A DNA stretch of 64,000 nucleotides from Puccinellia tenuiflora (lineage: Eukaryota; Streptophyta; Magnoliopsida; Poales; Poaceae), in contig QRDG01000855.1 of NCBI GenBank assembly GCA_012064385.1, forward strand, positions 237,282-301,281, read 5' to 3'. The notes under the pieces were generated by a model. It had not been told where the DNA came from. It saw nothing but the letters and a program-made list of their open reading frames with translations, and made no database searches. Position 1 is the stretch's first letter; each line of letters begins with the position of its first letter. Below are positions 1 to 7,467 of this stretch, piece after piece. A program made the translations under genes and the position numbers.

Positions 1-39
1 GTCTCACTTTTTATTTCTTTAATTTTTGGTACAAAATAC

Positions 40-170
40 ACACAATGTCTCATACATATTCAATTCATTTAATACATATATATGCTCTTGCATTGTCTCA
101 CACACAATGTCTCTCATACATATTCATTGAATACATAAATATGCTTGCATTGTTTCACACACACACACAC
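40..170. repeat. Imperfect ~60-bp duplication ending in a CA microsatellite
   Basis: Two imperfect copies of a roughly 60-bp unit (ACAATGTCTC...ATACATATTCA...GCATTGT) lie at about 43-104 and 105-160, followed by a CA dinucleotide run at about 153-170. This belongs to the 3' non-coding part of CACTA element A, downstream of the transposase stop. No gene is seen in bases 1-216. Confidence 0.7.
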
Positions 171-216
171 AAATTAAATACACCAAAAAGTCGATCTTCT
201 TCGTCTCGGTTCCGAG

Positions 217-3200
217 CTAGCTTCTCTTCTTTCCCTTCTTCGCGGTTGAATACTTTAGGCCGGGCACCTTGAGATTTCTTCGCGTGAATGGACAACCTTT
301 AGTAGGTAGGGAGGTCTTCCGTCTTTCTTTGCTAGTAGTAGGCATGTCGAAGTACTTGTCGAATTCCTCCTCGATCTTCGGATCGCCGTTCTTGTCCAAG
401 TCTTCCTCGTTGGCATCTCCTTCCATTCCGATGATGCTCCTCTTGCCCCTCCTCACGACAACACGGCTAGGCTTTGACGGGTCGGTAATGAAGAAGCATT
501 GCTCGACTTGGCTAGCGAGTACCAATGGCTCATTTTTCGTGGAGGCGTTCTTCGATTTGGCATCGGGTATTATCATGGTGGTGAAATACCGGTCTTCTTT
601 GACGATGTCCTTGGCCCATCTCACACGGAACATTGGCACCAACTGTCCACAGTAGTTGAGCTCCCATATCTCCTCGATCCTTCCGAAGAATCTTTCCTTC
701 ACAGTAGCCTCGTCATCGCCGTAGGATAGCATAGTTACTCCTGAGTTTTGATATTCGCTATTCCTGTCCTTTTCCTCGGTGTAGAATCTGTAACCGCTGA
801 TGTCGTACGTCTGATAGGTCTTTACGTTGTGCCCGGGGCCCTGTGATAAGGAGAATATGAGTTTTTCATCTTCCGTAGCTGGCGGTATGCTCTTTGCTAG
901 AACCAGTTGCCTTTTCTTGAACCAACGCGTGAAGCTGGAGTTGTGCTCTCTGGTTACATCTCCCTTCTTCCTCGGTCAGCCCAGGTCGATGTAATTCTGC
1001 TCAATTAAGCTTTTGTGCTCTTCCACCCAAGGTTCGATCAATTGTAAGTGTTGTAGCGTGACCCGGTGAGCCCTGTTGAAGTCGTCTTGTCGACCATGAA
1101 TGTCTACATGGAGTGAGCGGTAGCCCTCGCGGTGACCAAATCCCTCGAGCCTGCCGAGGTGCGTCCTGATTGGCAGACCAACATCCCGGTTCTCGGTGCT
1201 CAGATAATTCTGGCAGAAGGAGATGCACTCGTAGGTCAGGAAGCCCTTGGCCATGCTTGCGTCTGGACGGGACCTGTTGCGGACGTATCGTTTCATGACA
1301 CCGTTCTGCCTTTCGAACGACATCATGTAGTGCAGGAATGTCGGCCCGAGCTGCTTGATGTCATCAACGACATGGAGAAGGAGATGCACGCAGATATCAA
1401 AGAATGCGGGCGGGAAGTAAATCTCGAGCTCGCATAATATCACCACGATTTCTTCTTGTAGCCTGTGGAGCTGCCTCACGCCAATCGACTTCCTGTTGAT
1501 GACGTCGATAAAGTTGCAAAGGCCAAGCAGCGTATCACGGACATGCTCGTCCATTAGCCCTCGGATCGCAACGGGGAGTATCTGCGTCATTAGCACGTGA
1601 CAGTCATGAGACTTCATCCCACTGAACCTCTTCTTCGTTGCGTCCAGATATCTGCTTATCTTCCCCGCGTAACTGTGAGGAAATTTGACTCCTAGGAGGC
1701 ACCTAAAAAACTTCTCGATCTCCTCCGGACTCATAGTGAAGCAGGCAGCGGGAAGCACCACCACGTTCTTCTTTACCCTTTTGCGGCGACCTTGAGTCCC
1801 TTCCGTCTGATCATCATCATCATCGTCGTCATCACTATCGGGTGCCTGAAGATCTTTCCTTATGCCAAGCCATTTCAGATCGTATCTTGCTTTCGTCTCA
1901 TCCTTGGTCCTATCGGACATGTTGCAAAGAGTGCTAAGCAGACTCTCGGTAACGTTCTTGGTAATGTGCATTACATCGAGGCTATGGGGCGTGTGGAGTA
2001 CCTTCCAGTACTCCAAGTCGTGGAAAACAGACCTCGCTTTCCATACACCCAGCAGGGGGTCTACCCTCGATCGCTTCTTTCCCGGCGCAGGGCACTCCTC
2101 CCAATTTTTCAAAAGCTCGTCGATTTCTTCGCCGCTCCTCGGGCACGGGGCTCTTTCGAGCTCTTCTTTACCATTGAACAAATCACCGCGTTTCCTCCAC
2201 GGGTGATCCGTGCGAAGCCACCTTCGAGCCCCTGGGAACACGGTTTTCGAAGACCCGGGATCCCTTGGTAGCTGGAGATGCGGGGTCTTATCTATGCACC
2301 TGACACATGCGCAGAATCCATGGCCTACCTGTGCTGATACATATGAGCAACCAGGATAGTCCTGCACCGTCGTGAGCAACGCGGCTCTCATATCGAAATA
2401 ATATCCAGTGTAGGCGTCCCACGTACGGACTGGCGTCTCCCACAACCTGGCTAACTCCTCTTTCAATAGCGCGAGATATAGATGTATGTCGGTACCAGGT
2501 TGTTTCGGCCCCTGAATGAGAATACTCATGTGTATGTACTTTTGCTTCGTGCACAACCACGGGGGAAGGTTGTAAGGCCATACAAACACGGGCCAGGTGC
2601 TATGCGTGCTACTCTGGTTGCCGAACTGATTGAGTCCATCGGTGCTCATACCCAGCCTGACGTTCCTTGCGTCGCGCCCGAAATGTTCGAAGGCCATGTC
2701 CAATGCTTCCCACTGGCAAGCGTCTGAAGGGTGTGTCAGGATCACGCCCTTCTCCGGATCTTCTTCGGGCTTCTCCCTTTTCGCGTGCCATTGCATGAGC
2801 TTTGCTTCCTTAGGGTCCACGAAATACCGCTGCAGACGGGGAATGAGAGGAAAGTACCATACCACTTTTCGAGGAACATTCTTGTTCCCACTCTTGTACC
2901 GTCCCTGGCCGCACACCGGACATGTGGTTCTGTCCTTGTACACGCCCCGATAAATTGCGCAATCATTGATGCAGGCATGGTATCTCTCATACGGTAGGTC
3001 AAGAGGGCACACGACTTTCTTGGCCTCCTCGATACTGCTTGGCAATGTGTTCCCCTCGGGAAGACGATCGTACCAGAATTTCAGGTGCTTACTGAAGCTG
3101 ACGTCGGTCCATCTGTTTTCCTCCTTCATCTGTAGAGCATCAAGCGTTACATGCAAGCGCGTATGCTGGGGCCGGCAATCACGATACAACGGAGTCATCA

Positions 3201-3699
3201 CGTCTTTCTTCATTTGCTCCAGCTTGGCTTTCTCTCTGGCTGCACCTCTGGCGTCGCTCGTCTCCTTGAGTAGGAGTTCTTGAACATGAGGGTCCTGCAA
3301 GGCCGAAGTTAGCGAGGTCTGCGTGTCTGCGTCTTCTCCACCATCATCTACTCCTTCATCATGACCATGTCCGCCGGCATCTCCTTCGTCATGATGATCT
3401 TGTCCGCCGGCATCTCCTTCGTCATGATGATCTTGTCCGCCTGCATCTCCTTCGTCATGATAACCATGTCCGCCCTCATTTTCATGCGCACCATTTGCTG
3501 TCGGCGCCTTGTTGAAGCCTATCCAGAAACCGCGCCTGAGCAGGTGTTCCTCCAATTGTCCGGAATCAGGGTCGATCCAGCTCACGAGTTTGCATGTTCG
3601 ACACGGACATCTTATCTGGTGCCTGTTGCACCGAATCATGTCCGCCTTTGCTTCTTCCTTGTATCTACCGATTTGACTAGAGCTCATCTTGATGACCAT
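217..3699 (-). pseudogene. CACTA TNP2-type transposase (element A), one in-frame stop
   Basis: This encodes a plant CACTA transposase, expected to bind and cut the element's ends in the nucleus. The frame runs from ATG at 3699 to the stop at 217 and would be about 1,160 codons. Visible in order are: a partial N-terminal transposase-associated Cys motif (CPCRTC, ~residues 31-36); an acidic His/Asp repeat (~70-120); a CINDC/CPVCG zinc-ribbon-like region (~245-265); the TNP2 (Transposase_21) core starting near STDGLNQFG at ~350; a DUF4218-like region around SHDCHVLMTQ (~690); and, past the stop, a C-terminal DUF4216-like region (EEIWELNYCG). The only lesion is TGA at 976-978. The same frame stays open for the 81 codons to 733 and on to 217. 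A CGA-to-TGA change would explain it. The N-terminus lacks the WMYGDRR block seen in element C. Confidence 0.88.
3349..3475 (-). repeat. In-frame 36-bp tandem repeat in transposase A
   Basis: Three to four near-identical 36-bp units (CATCTCCTTCGTCATGATGA on the plus strand) encode the repeat HDEGDAGGQDH in the N-terminal part of transposase A. The product is an acidic, His-rich, Gly-rich linker. The repeat is in frame, so its copy number can vary without breaking the protein. It has no counterpart in the transposases of elements B and C. Confidence 0.85.
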
Positions 3700-3784
3700 G
3701 GTTGCTATATATAGATAAAAGCAGAAATAAGAAACGAGAGTATGTTAAGTAAAACCGCAACGTGCACACGCGCACACACACACA

Positions 3785-3866
3785 CATATGTCCCTTTTTT
3801 TCAGCAAAGGTCGTGCCGAAATTTTTAAAAATTTCGGCATGAACTTTGCTAAAAAAGGGACATATG
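3785..3866. repeat. 82-nt foldback in the transposase A leader intron
   Basis: This is an almost perfect inverted repeat. CATATGTCCC at 3785 pairs with GGGACATATG at 3857-3866, AGCAAAG pairs with CTTTGCT, and TGCCGAAATTT pairs with AAATTTCGGCA around the centre at about 3826. It could be a tiny MITE remnant or an RNA hairpin in the intron. No target-site duplication was identified. Confidence 0.85.
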
Positions 3867-4026
3867 GAGTACCCGAATTCGTCGGAACGGAAGTTAACCG
3901 ACGTTCCGGCAATCTCAAGGGCCTCTCGGGGTACCTGCAAGCATTTCACAAAAATATCCACATCTCCACGACACGATGGTCGGAGCACAACAAACAAACA
4001 TCTCGCCATCGTGCAAACCGCCCCTT

Positions 4027-4067
4027 CATATGCATGTTTTGTGCCGGCCACACAAAACATGCATATG
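4027..4067. repeat. 17-bp perfect hairpin in the transposase A leader intron
   Basis: The arm at 4027-4043 (CATATGCATGTTTTGTG) is the exact reverse complement of 4051-4067, with a 7-nt loop at 4044-4050. It is the second foldback within the predicted 5'-UTR intron of transposase A. Confidence 0.88.
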
Positions 4068-4184
4068 CATGTCCATCCAACTATACTCACCTAGTAGATT
4101 TGTCACCGAGACGTGACCGCGATCGATGAGAGAGAGTGTGCGGTGTTGGAGAGAAAAAGAGATGTATTTGGGAGAGGAGTAGAG

Positions 4185-4192
4185 TATATATG
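4185..4192 (-). promoter_or_regulatory. TATA box of transposase A
   Basis: The minus strand reads CCATATATAC between the subterminal repeat array and the leader exon, about 95 nt upstream of the predicted splice donor. The position is that expected for the promoter of the element's 5' gene. Confidence 0.55.
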
Positions 4193-4387
4193 GAGCCTCC
4201 CCCGGCCCCCTCACCAAGTACCTATCAAATAAAGTAGGTTTAACTACAAAGAATGGAGAAAAGTATGAGCAAAATGGGGTGGGAGGGAGGAGGAAGACGA
4301 GCTGCTCTAGGTGGGAGGAGAGGGGAAGAAGAAGACAATGGGGGTGGTGGGTGGGAGGCTGCCCCTTTTTGTATATATAGAAAGACA

Positions 4388-4795
4388 TTCTGTGGCGCAT
4401 GTGGTTCCATGCGCCACAGAAATGCATATTTCTGTGGCGCATCCTTTCCCATGCGCCACAGAAACACCTCACCCCAATCATTGGTGCCGGGCCCACACAA
4501 TATTCTGTGGCGCATACTTCCAGACACGCCACTGAAATGCAACTTTTTGTGGCGCATCAAACTTCATGCGCCACAGAAATAGCGTGGTAGGATGCCATCC
4601 AGCCGTTGGTGGTGGGGCCCACGTGTTTTCTGTGGCGCATGGGAACAAGTGCGCCACAGAAAGTGACAATTTAGTGGCGCACTGGATAGGAATGCGCCAC
4701 ATAAAACGTCATCTTTCTGTGGCGCATCACAAATAGTGCGCCACAGAATATTAGTAGTGGCGCACGGCATCTTTGGTGCGCCACAAAAAGACCTT
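4388..4795. repeat. Subterminal inverted-repeat array of element A
   Basis: Eight units each contain TGTGGCGCA (or a one-base variant) followed 10-25 nt later by TGCGCCACA, so that every unit is itself palindromic. In En/Spm the subterminal repeats are the binding sites of TNPA and a methylation target. This motif is different from the AACCGGGACTAAAG motif used by elements B and C, which suggests a different recognition specificity. Confidence 0.88.
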
Positions 4796-5029
4796 CCACC
4801 TATAGCTAGTTTCCTAGTAGTGTAGGCGGGGCGGGGTAGCCCGAGGCGGTGTCAAGGGCGGCGGCGCGGCAACGCAGCCCGTAGCAGAACGACGGCGGCG
4901 GCGGGGACGGGGACGCCCAGTGGAGCAGCACCTCGGTACGACGACGGCGGCACATGAGCGTCTGGAGGCGAAAGCGTCGATGGGGAGTTGTGAAATTTCG
5001 GGGCGGAAACGAACCTAATCGACGCGGAA

Positions 5030-5155
5030 AGGACCTTTGGTCCCGGTTCCAGCCACGAACCGGGACCAAAGGTCTGTCCGGGCCGCGAAATATTGCGCGC
5101 GAAAGCCCAGCGGGCCTTTGGTCCCGGTTGGTGTTAAGAACCGGGACCAATGGTC
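5030..5155. repeat. Internal CCTTTGGTCCCGGTT hairpin motifs of element B
   Basis: Two inverted units (ACCTTTGGTCCCGGTT ... AACCGGGACCAAAGGT at about 5034-5074, and a second at about 5115-5152) lie inside the element. They are placed just upstream, on the minus strand, of the GC-rich leader of the second gene. The same arrangement occurs in element C at 19978-20172. Confidence 0.85.
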
Positions 5156-5863
5156 TTTTTTTTTCTTGTTTCTTATTTCTAGTTTCTTTTTCTGTTTTCT
5201 TTTTTGTTTCTTTTATATACTTTGTTTTCTTTTTTAAATATATGAATTTTTACATGCTTTTGGAATTGTTTTTTTCTAGTTTATTTTAAAATGTTCCAAT
5301 ATTTAAAAAATGTTCCAATATTTGAAATTCATTATCTTTTTATTATTTAAAATTCATATATTTTTATAGTTTCATTTAATTATTTGAAAATCATATCTTT
5401 TAAAATGTTCCTATATCTATTGATTTAATTATCTACAAAATTGAAACAAAATGCATGTTTGATTATTTTTCTAACTTACAACCGGTACTAACGGGCTTTT
5501 GTTTTTCCTCTCTTATTTTTTCTTTCTTATTGTTTAATTTATTTAATTAAATTTTTTGGAATTTGAACTTAATTAAGTCATTAAACTTATAAATTCAATA
5601 TCTTTTCATATGTTTATCAGAAAAATGCAATTAAAATATCAATATTCATTAATTAAACTTATATATTCATTGAAGTCCGAAGGAGGCGGGCCGTCCCCCT
5701 CGTACCTGGCGAGACCCAATATTTTGCATACATATGCATGAATATCACACACATCTCCGGAAGTTGATAGTTTAGGTCGCAAGTTTTCAAAGGCAAGTAG
5801 TAACCTAAACTACGATCACAGACAAGAGAACTGCATTGGCGATCACAGACTCTGAAACTAACT
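5156..5863. other. AT-rich spacer of element B, no gene
   Basis: This spacer is very AT-rich, with short T- and A-runs and repeated ATGTTCCAATATTT. It is the positional counterpart of the AT-rich tandem repeats at 19430-19960 in element C. From about 5675 the base composition becomes balanced. I see no supported coding region and no RNA gene. Confidence 0.6.
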
Positions 5864-6241
5864 TCAACCGGTTCCTGAGCCGCGGGGTGCTGAGCCGCCG
5901 GCGCTGCGCATCCAAAGAGAAGGAACCCTCACAGGGTCATAGCTCACGTGAGAAGGAACCCTCTGAAGAAACGACCACCTATTGTCATAGTGCCTATCCA
6001 ATAGATACATGTAGCGATGGACGTGCTCATCCTCCTCCCTGATACGGCGACGTACCACCTCCTCGGAGGCCGGCTCCCTCTGCACCGAGCATGGCCCACG
6101 CGACTGCCACCACAGAAGATCCGGGTCGACGATGTCACCCGGATTCCTCACCAAGCTGCGCGTCCCGGAAGGTAGCACCTCCCAGTGCCAGCCCGGTGGA
6201 GCCCAGTCCTGCACATCGCCCCTCTGGTCCAACATGGACAT
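5864..6241 (-). CDS. Hypothetical 125-aa protein in element B
   Basis: This is an open frame from ATG at 6241 (a second in-frame ATG follows two codons later) to the stop at 5864. The product starts MSMLDQRGDVQDW and contains WAPPGWHWEVLPSG, a Trp/Pro-rich block near residues 13-26, then a charged helical stretch (RRRIREEDEHVHRYMYLLD, ~70-90). I cannot assign a function. It lies between the antisense unit and the AT-rich spacer of element B, on the same strand as the transposase, and has no counterpart in element C. It may be a captured gene fragment or an element-specific protein. The coherent composition and the length within GC-balanced DNA make chance less likely, but no expression evidence is available. 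Confidence 0.45.
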   Translation of the reverse strand: MSMLDQRGDVQDWAPPGWHWEVLPSGTRSLVRNPGDIVDPDLLWWQSRGPCSVQREPASEEVVRRRIREEDEHVHRYMYLLDRHYDNRWSFLQRVPSHVSYDPVRVPSLWMRSAGGSAPRGSGTG

Positions 6242-6408
6242 CGTCGCTGAGAACACCTAAGTCAAAAACGCCTAAGTCAAAATTTTGTTACAATGGAAGA
6301 GTGATGAGGTTGCAGATATGAGTTTAGATGTGATATGGCAATGGCGGCCAAGCCTAAATATATATAGTGAGAAATTACGGGAAGACGAAGGCGGGAAGCG
6401 GTGGAAGA

Positions 6409-6775
6409 AGCACACGGATCGTGTGTTTCCTTCGAGCGCTTGTGAGCCGTTGGATCAGGGCCTTTAGTACCAGTTCGTGTTACCAACCGGGACTAAAGAA
6501 GCACACGGATTGTGTGTTTCTTTCAAGCGCTTGTGAGCCGTTGGATCAGGGGTGTATTTCTTTAGAGCGCTTGTGAGCCGTTGGATCAGAAGCACACGGA
6601 TCGTGTGTTTCCTTCGAGCGCTTGTGAGCTGTTGGATCAGGGCCTTTAGTACCAGTTCGTGTTACCAACCGGGACTAAAGAAGCACACGGATCGTGTGTT
6701 TCTTTCAAGCGCTTGTGAGCCGTTGGATCAGGGGTGTGTTTCTTTTGAGGGCTTGTGAGCTGTTGGATCTGCACT
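6409..6775 (+). repeat. Tandem array with CACACGGATCGTGTG palindrome (element B)
   Basis: There are six copies of a ~50-bp unit containing GCGCTTGTGAGCCGTTGGATCAG. Four of them are preceded by AAGCACACGGATCGTGTG, whose core is a palindrome. The higher-order period is about 181 bp (6409 to 6590, 6499 to 6680). Two copies of a CCTTTAGTACCAGTT ... AACCGGGACTAAAG unit are embedded at about 6462-6497 and 6643-6678. The array lies directly upstream of the antisense TATA box at 6810, and its inverted equivalent occurs at 19030-19310 in element C. Confidence 0.88.
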
Positions 6776-6809
6776 CCCACCTCATCCACAGGTACACCTT
6801 CTAATCGCC

Positions 6810-6818
6810 TATAAATAG
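6810..6818 (+). promoter_or_regulatory. TATA box of the antisense unit in element B
   Basis: TATAAATAG lies in GCCTATAAATAGCGACGTCCC on the plus strand, opposite to the transposase. Element C keeps it in the matching place (minus strand, TATAAAT at 18981-18987) within a conserved block that runs from GGTACACCTTCTAATCGC to the small ORF. This spacing and conservation support a real promoter. Confidence 0.65.
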
Positions 6819-6962
6819 CGACGTCCCTGCAGCGAAACGGCACACAACGAGCGTCTACCTTTGCCACCAAACCCAATGGTTGGATTTAGCCTACCCGCTG
6901 GCATGTTCCCTAACACAAGCCCTCGGGTAGGTTGAATCCAACCACTGGATTAGGGTGACACA

Positions 6963-7052
6963 ATGATGAATTGCCGAGGAGGTGGGAGTGGTGGTGGTGG
7001 AAGTGGTAGCCATGCCCCTCGGTTGGATCCAAGCAGCTGCAAGGCGCTCTGA
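6963..7052 (+). CDS. Gly/Ser-rich mini-ORF at the head of the antisense unit (B)
   Basis: A 29-codon frame starts with two consecutive ATGs, about 150 nt 3' of the TATA box, and ends at TGA 7050-7052. The product begins MMNCRGGGSGGGG and continues SGSHAPRLDPSS. Element C encodes the same start (MMNCRGGGSG at 18800, minus strand) but a different C-terminal end, because the sequence behind it is deleted there. The mini-ORF overlaps the left arm of the first foldback (7025-7125). It may be a leader ORF on a hairpin RNA rather than a functional protein. Translation is not demonstrated. Confidence 0.4.
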   Translation: MMNCRGGGSGGGGSGSHAPRLDPSSCKAL

Positions 7053-7125
7053 TGATCTACAACATTCCCAACACTTTTTGGGACGGTCGTTAGATCATCA
7101 GAGAAGTCTTGCGGCTGCTTGGATC
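7025..7125 (+). ncRNA. miRNA-precursor-like foldback 1 (element B)
   Basis: This is a 101-nt imperfect hairpin. GATCCAAGCAGC (7026-7037) pairs with 7114-7125, GCAAG with CTTGC, CTCTGATGATCTA (7047-7059) with 7091-7103, and CCCAA with TTGGG next to a small loop. Small internal loops separate the helices. The shape and length fit a plant miRNA precursor. It lies downstream of the TATA box at 6810 on the same strand. I do not recognise the sequence as a named miRNA. Pairing is seen directly; processing is inferred. Confidence 0.5.
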
Positions 7126-7172
7126 GAAGGTCGATTTGCTGCTCACTTCACAGCCGTCAACACTTTGGGAAC

Positions 7173-7256
7173 CAGCGGCAAGGGCTTTTTGATGATCTGG
7201 TATATCCCCAACACTTGTTGGGACGGTTGCAGATCATCAGAGAAGTCTTGCCGTTG
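7173..7256 (+). ncRNA. miRNA-precursor-like foldback 2, paralogue of foldback 1
   Basis: CGGCAAG (7176-7182) pairs with 7247-7253, TGATGATCTG (7190-7199) with 7230-7239, and CCCAACA (7207-7213) with TGTTGGG (7216-7222). The core (GATGATCT ... CCCAACAC ... TTGGGACGG ... AGATCATCAGAGAAGTCTTGC) is a diverged duplicate of foldback 1, so two related hairpins sit in tandem in one transcription unit. Both are missing from element C, where the sequence jumps from GGCGCTCTGAT to the downstream module. Confidence 0.5.
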
Positions 7257-7334
7257 CTTGGATCGAATGCCCGTGTGTTTTGTTCTATCTATAAAATACT
7301 TCAGTTCATCGACCGAATACAAATCATTCGGATT

Positions 7335-7404
7335 CCCGTCATACAGCCCAACGGTGCATTTGATATGCAGGCACTCACGAGCCACCGTTGGGCTGTATGA
7401 CGGG
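7335..7404 (+). ncRNA. Perfect 22-bp hairpin 3 with conserved 26-nt loop (element B)
   Basis: The left arm 7335-7356 (CCCGTCATACAGCCC...) is the exact reverse complement of the right arm 7383-7404, and the loop is 7357-7382 (GCACTCACGAGC inside). Element C has the same hairpin on the opposite strand (18591-18675) with a similar loop and altered but still paired stems. It is the last foldback before the convergent 3' end of the transposase gene. Confidence 0.6.
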
Positions 7405-7467
7405 GAAACCGTGTGCATTTGATAAAAGGTTTAATACATTAATTATTACACATCACCACCAACATCC

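Larger units (their letters stand above)
3705..4090 (-). other. Predicted 5'-UTR intron of transposase A
   Basis: On the minus strand a strong donor (CTACTAG|GTGAGTAT, boundary 4091/4090) and an acceptor after TATATATAG (3705) would remove 386 nt. This leaves a short untranslated first exon that joins just 5' of the ATG at 3699. No ATG precedes the donor in the first exon. The intron contains two strong foldbacks (3785-3866 and 4027-4067). The splice sites are predicted from sequence only. Confidence 0.6.
1..4822 (-). mobile_element. CACTA (En/Spm) element A, 5' part; left end outside window
   Basis: This is a class II CACTA transposon read on the minus strand. Its 5' terminus is at 4822, where the minus strand begins CACTACTAGGAAACTAGC, the expected CACTA inverted-repeat start, and the next three bases (TAG) would be the target duplication. 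Inwards lie eight GC-rich inverted-repeat units, a TATA box, a leader with an intron and a TNP2-type transposase. The 3' terminus lies left of base 1. The flanking sequence at 4823 onwards resembles the 5' part of the second gene of element C, so A is inferred to have inserted into element B. The terminus and transposase are seen directly; the nesting is inferred from the parallel order of modules in B and C. Confidence 0.9.

Noticed and set aside
1132..1437. Plus-strand frames inside the transposase of A (also 1792-2271, 2630-2953, 2966-3283)
   Set aside because: They are antisense shadows of the 976-3699 coding frame with no independent signal.
6409..6775. CRISPR-like regularly spaced repeats
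   Set aside because: The spacers are themselves repeated and the context is a plant transposon; this is a tandem array, not a CRISPR locus.
7025..7256. Assignment of the foldbacks to miR820, miR2118 or another named miRNA
   Set aside because: The arms do not match the mature sequences of those families as I remember them; naming them would be unsupported.
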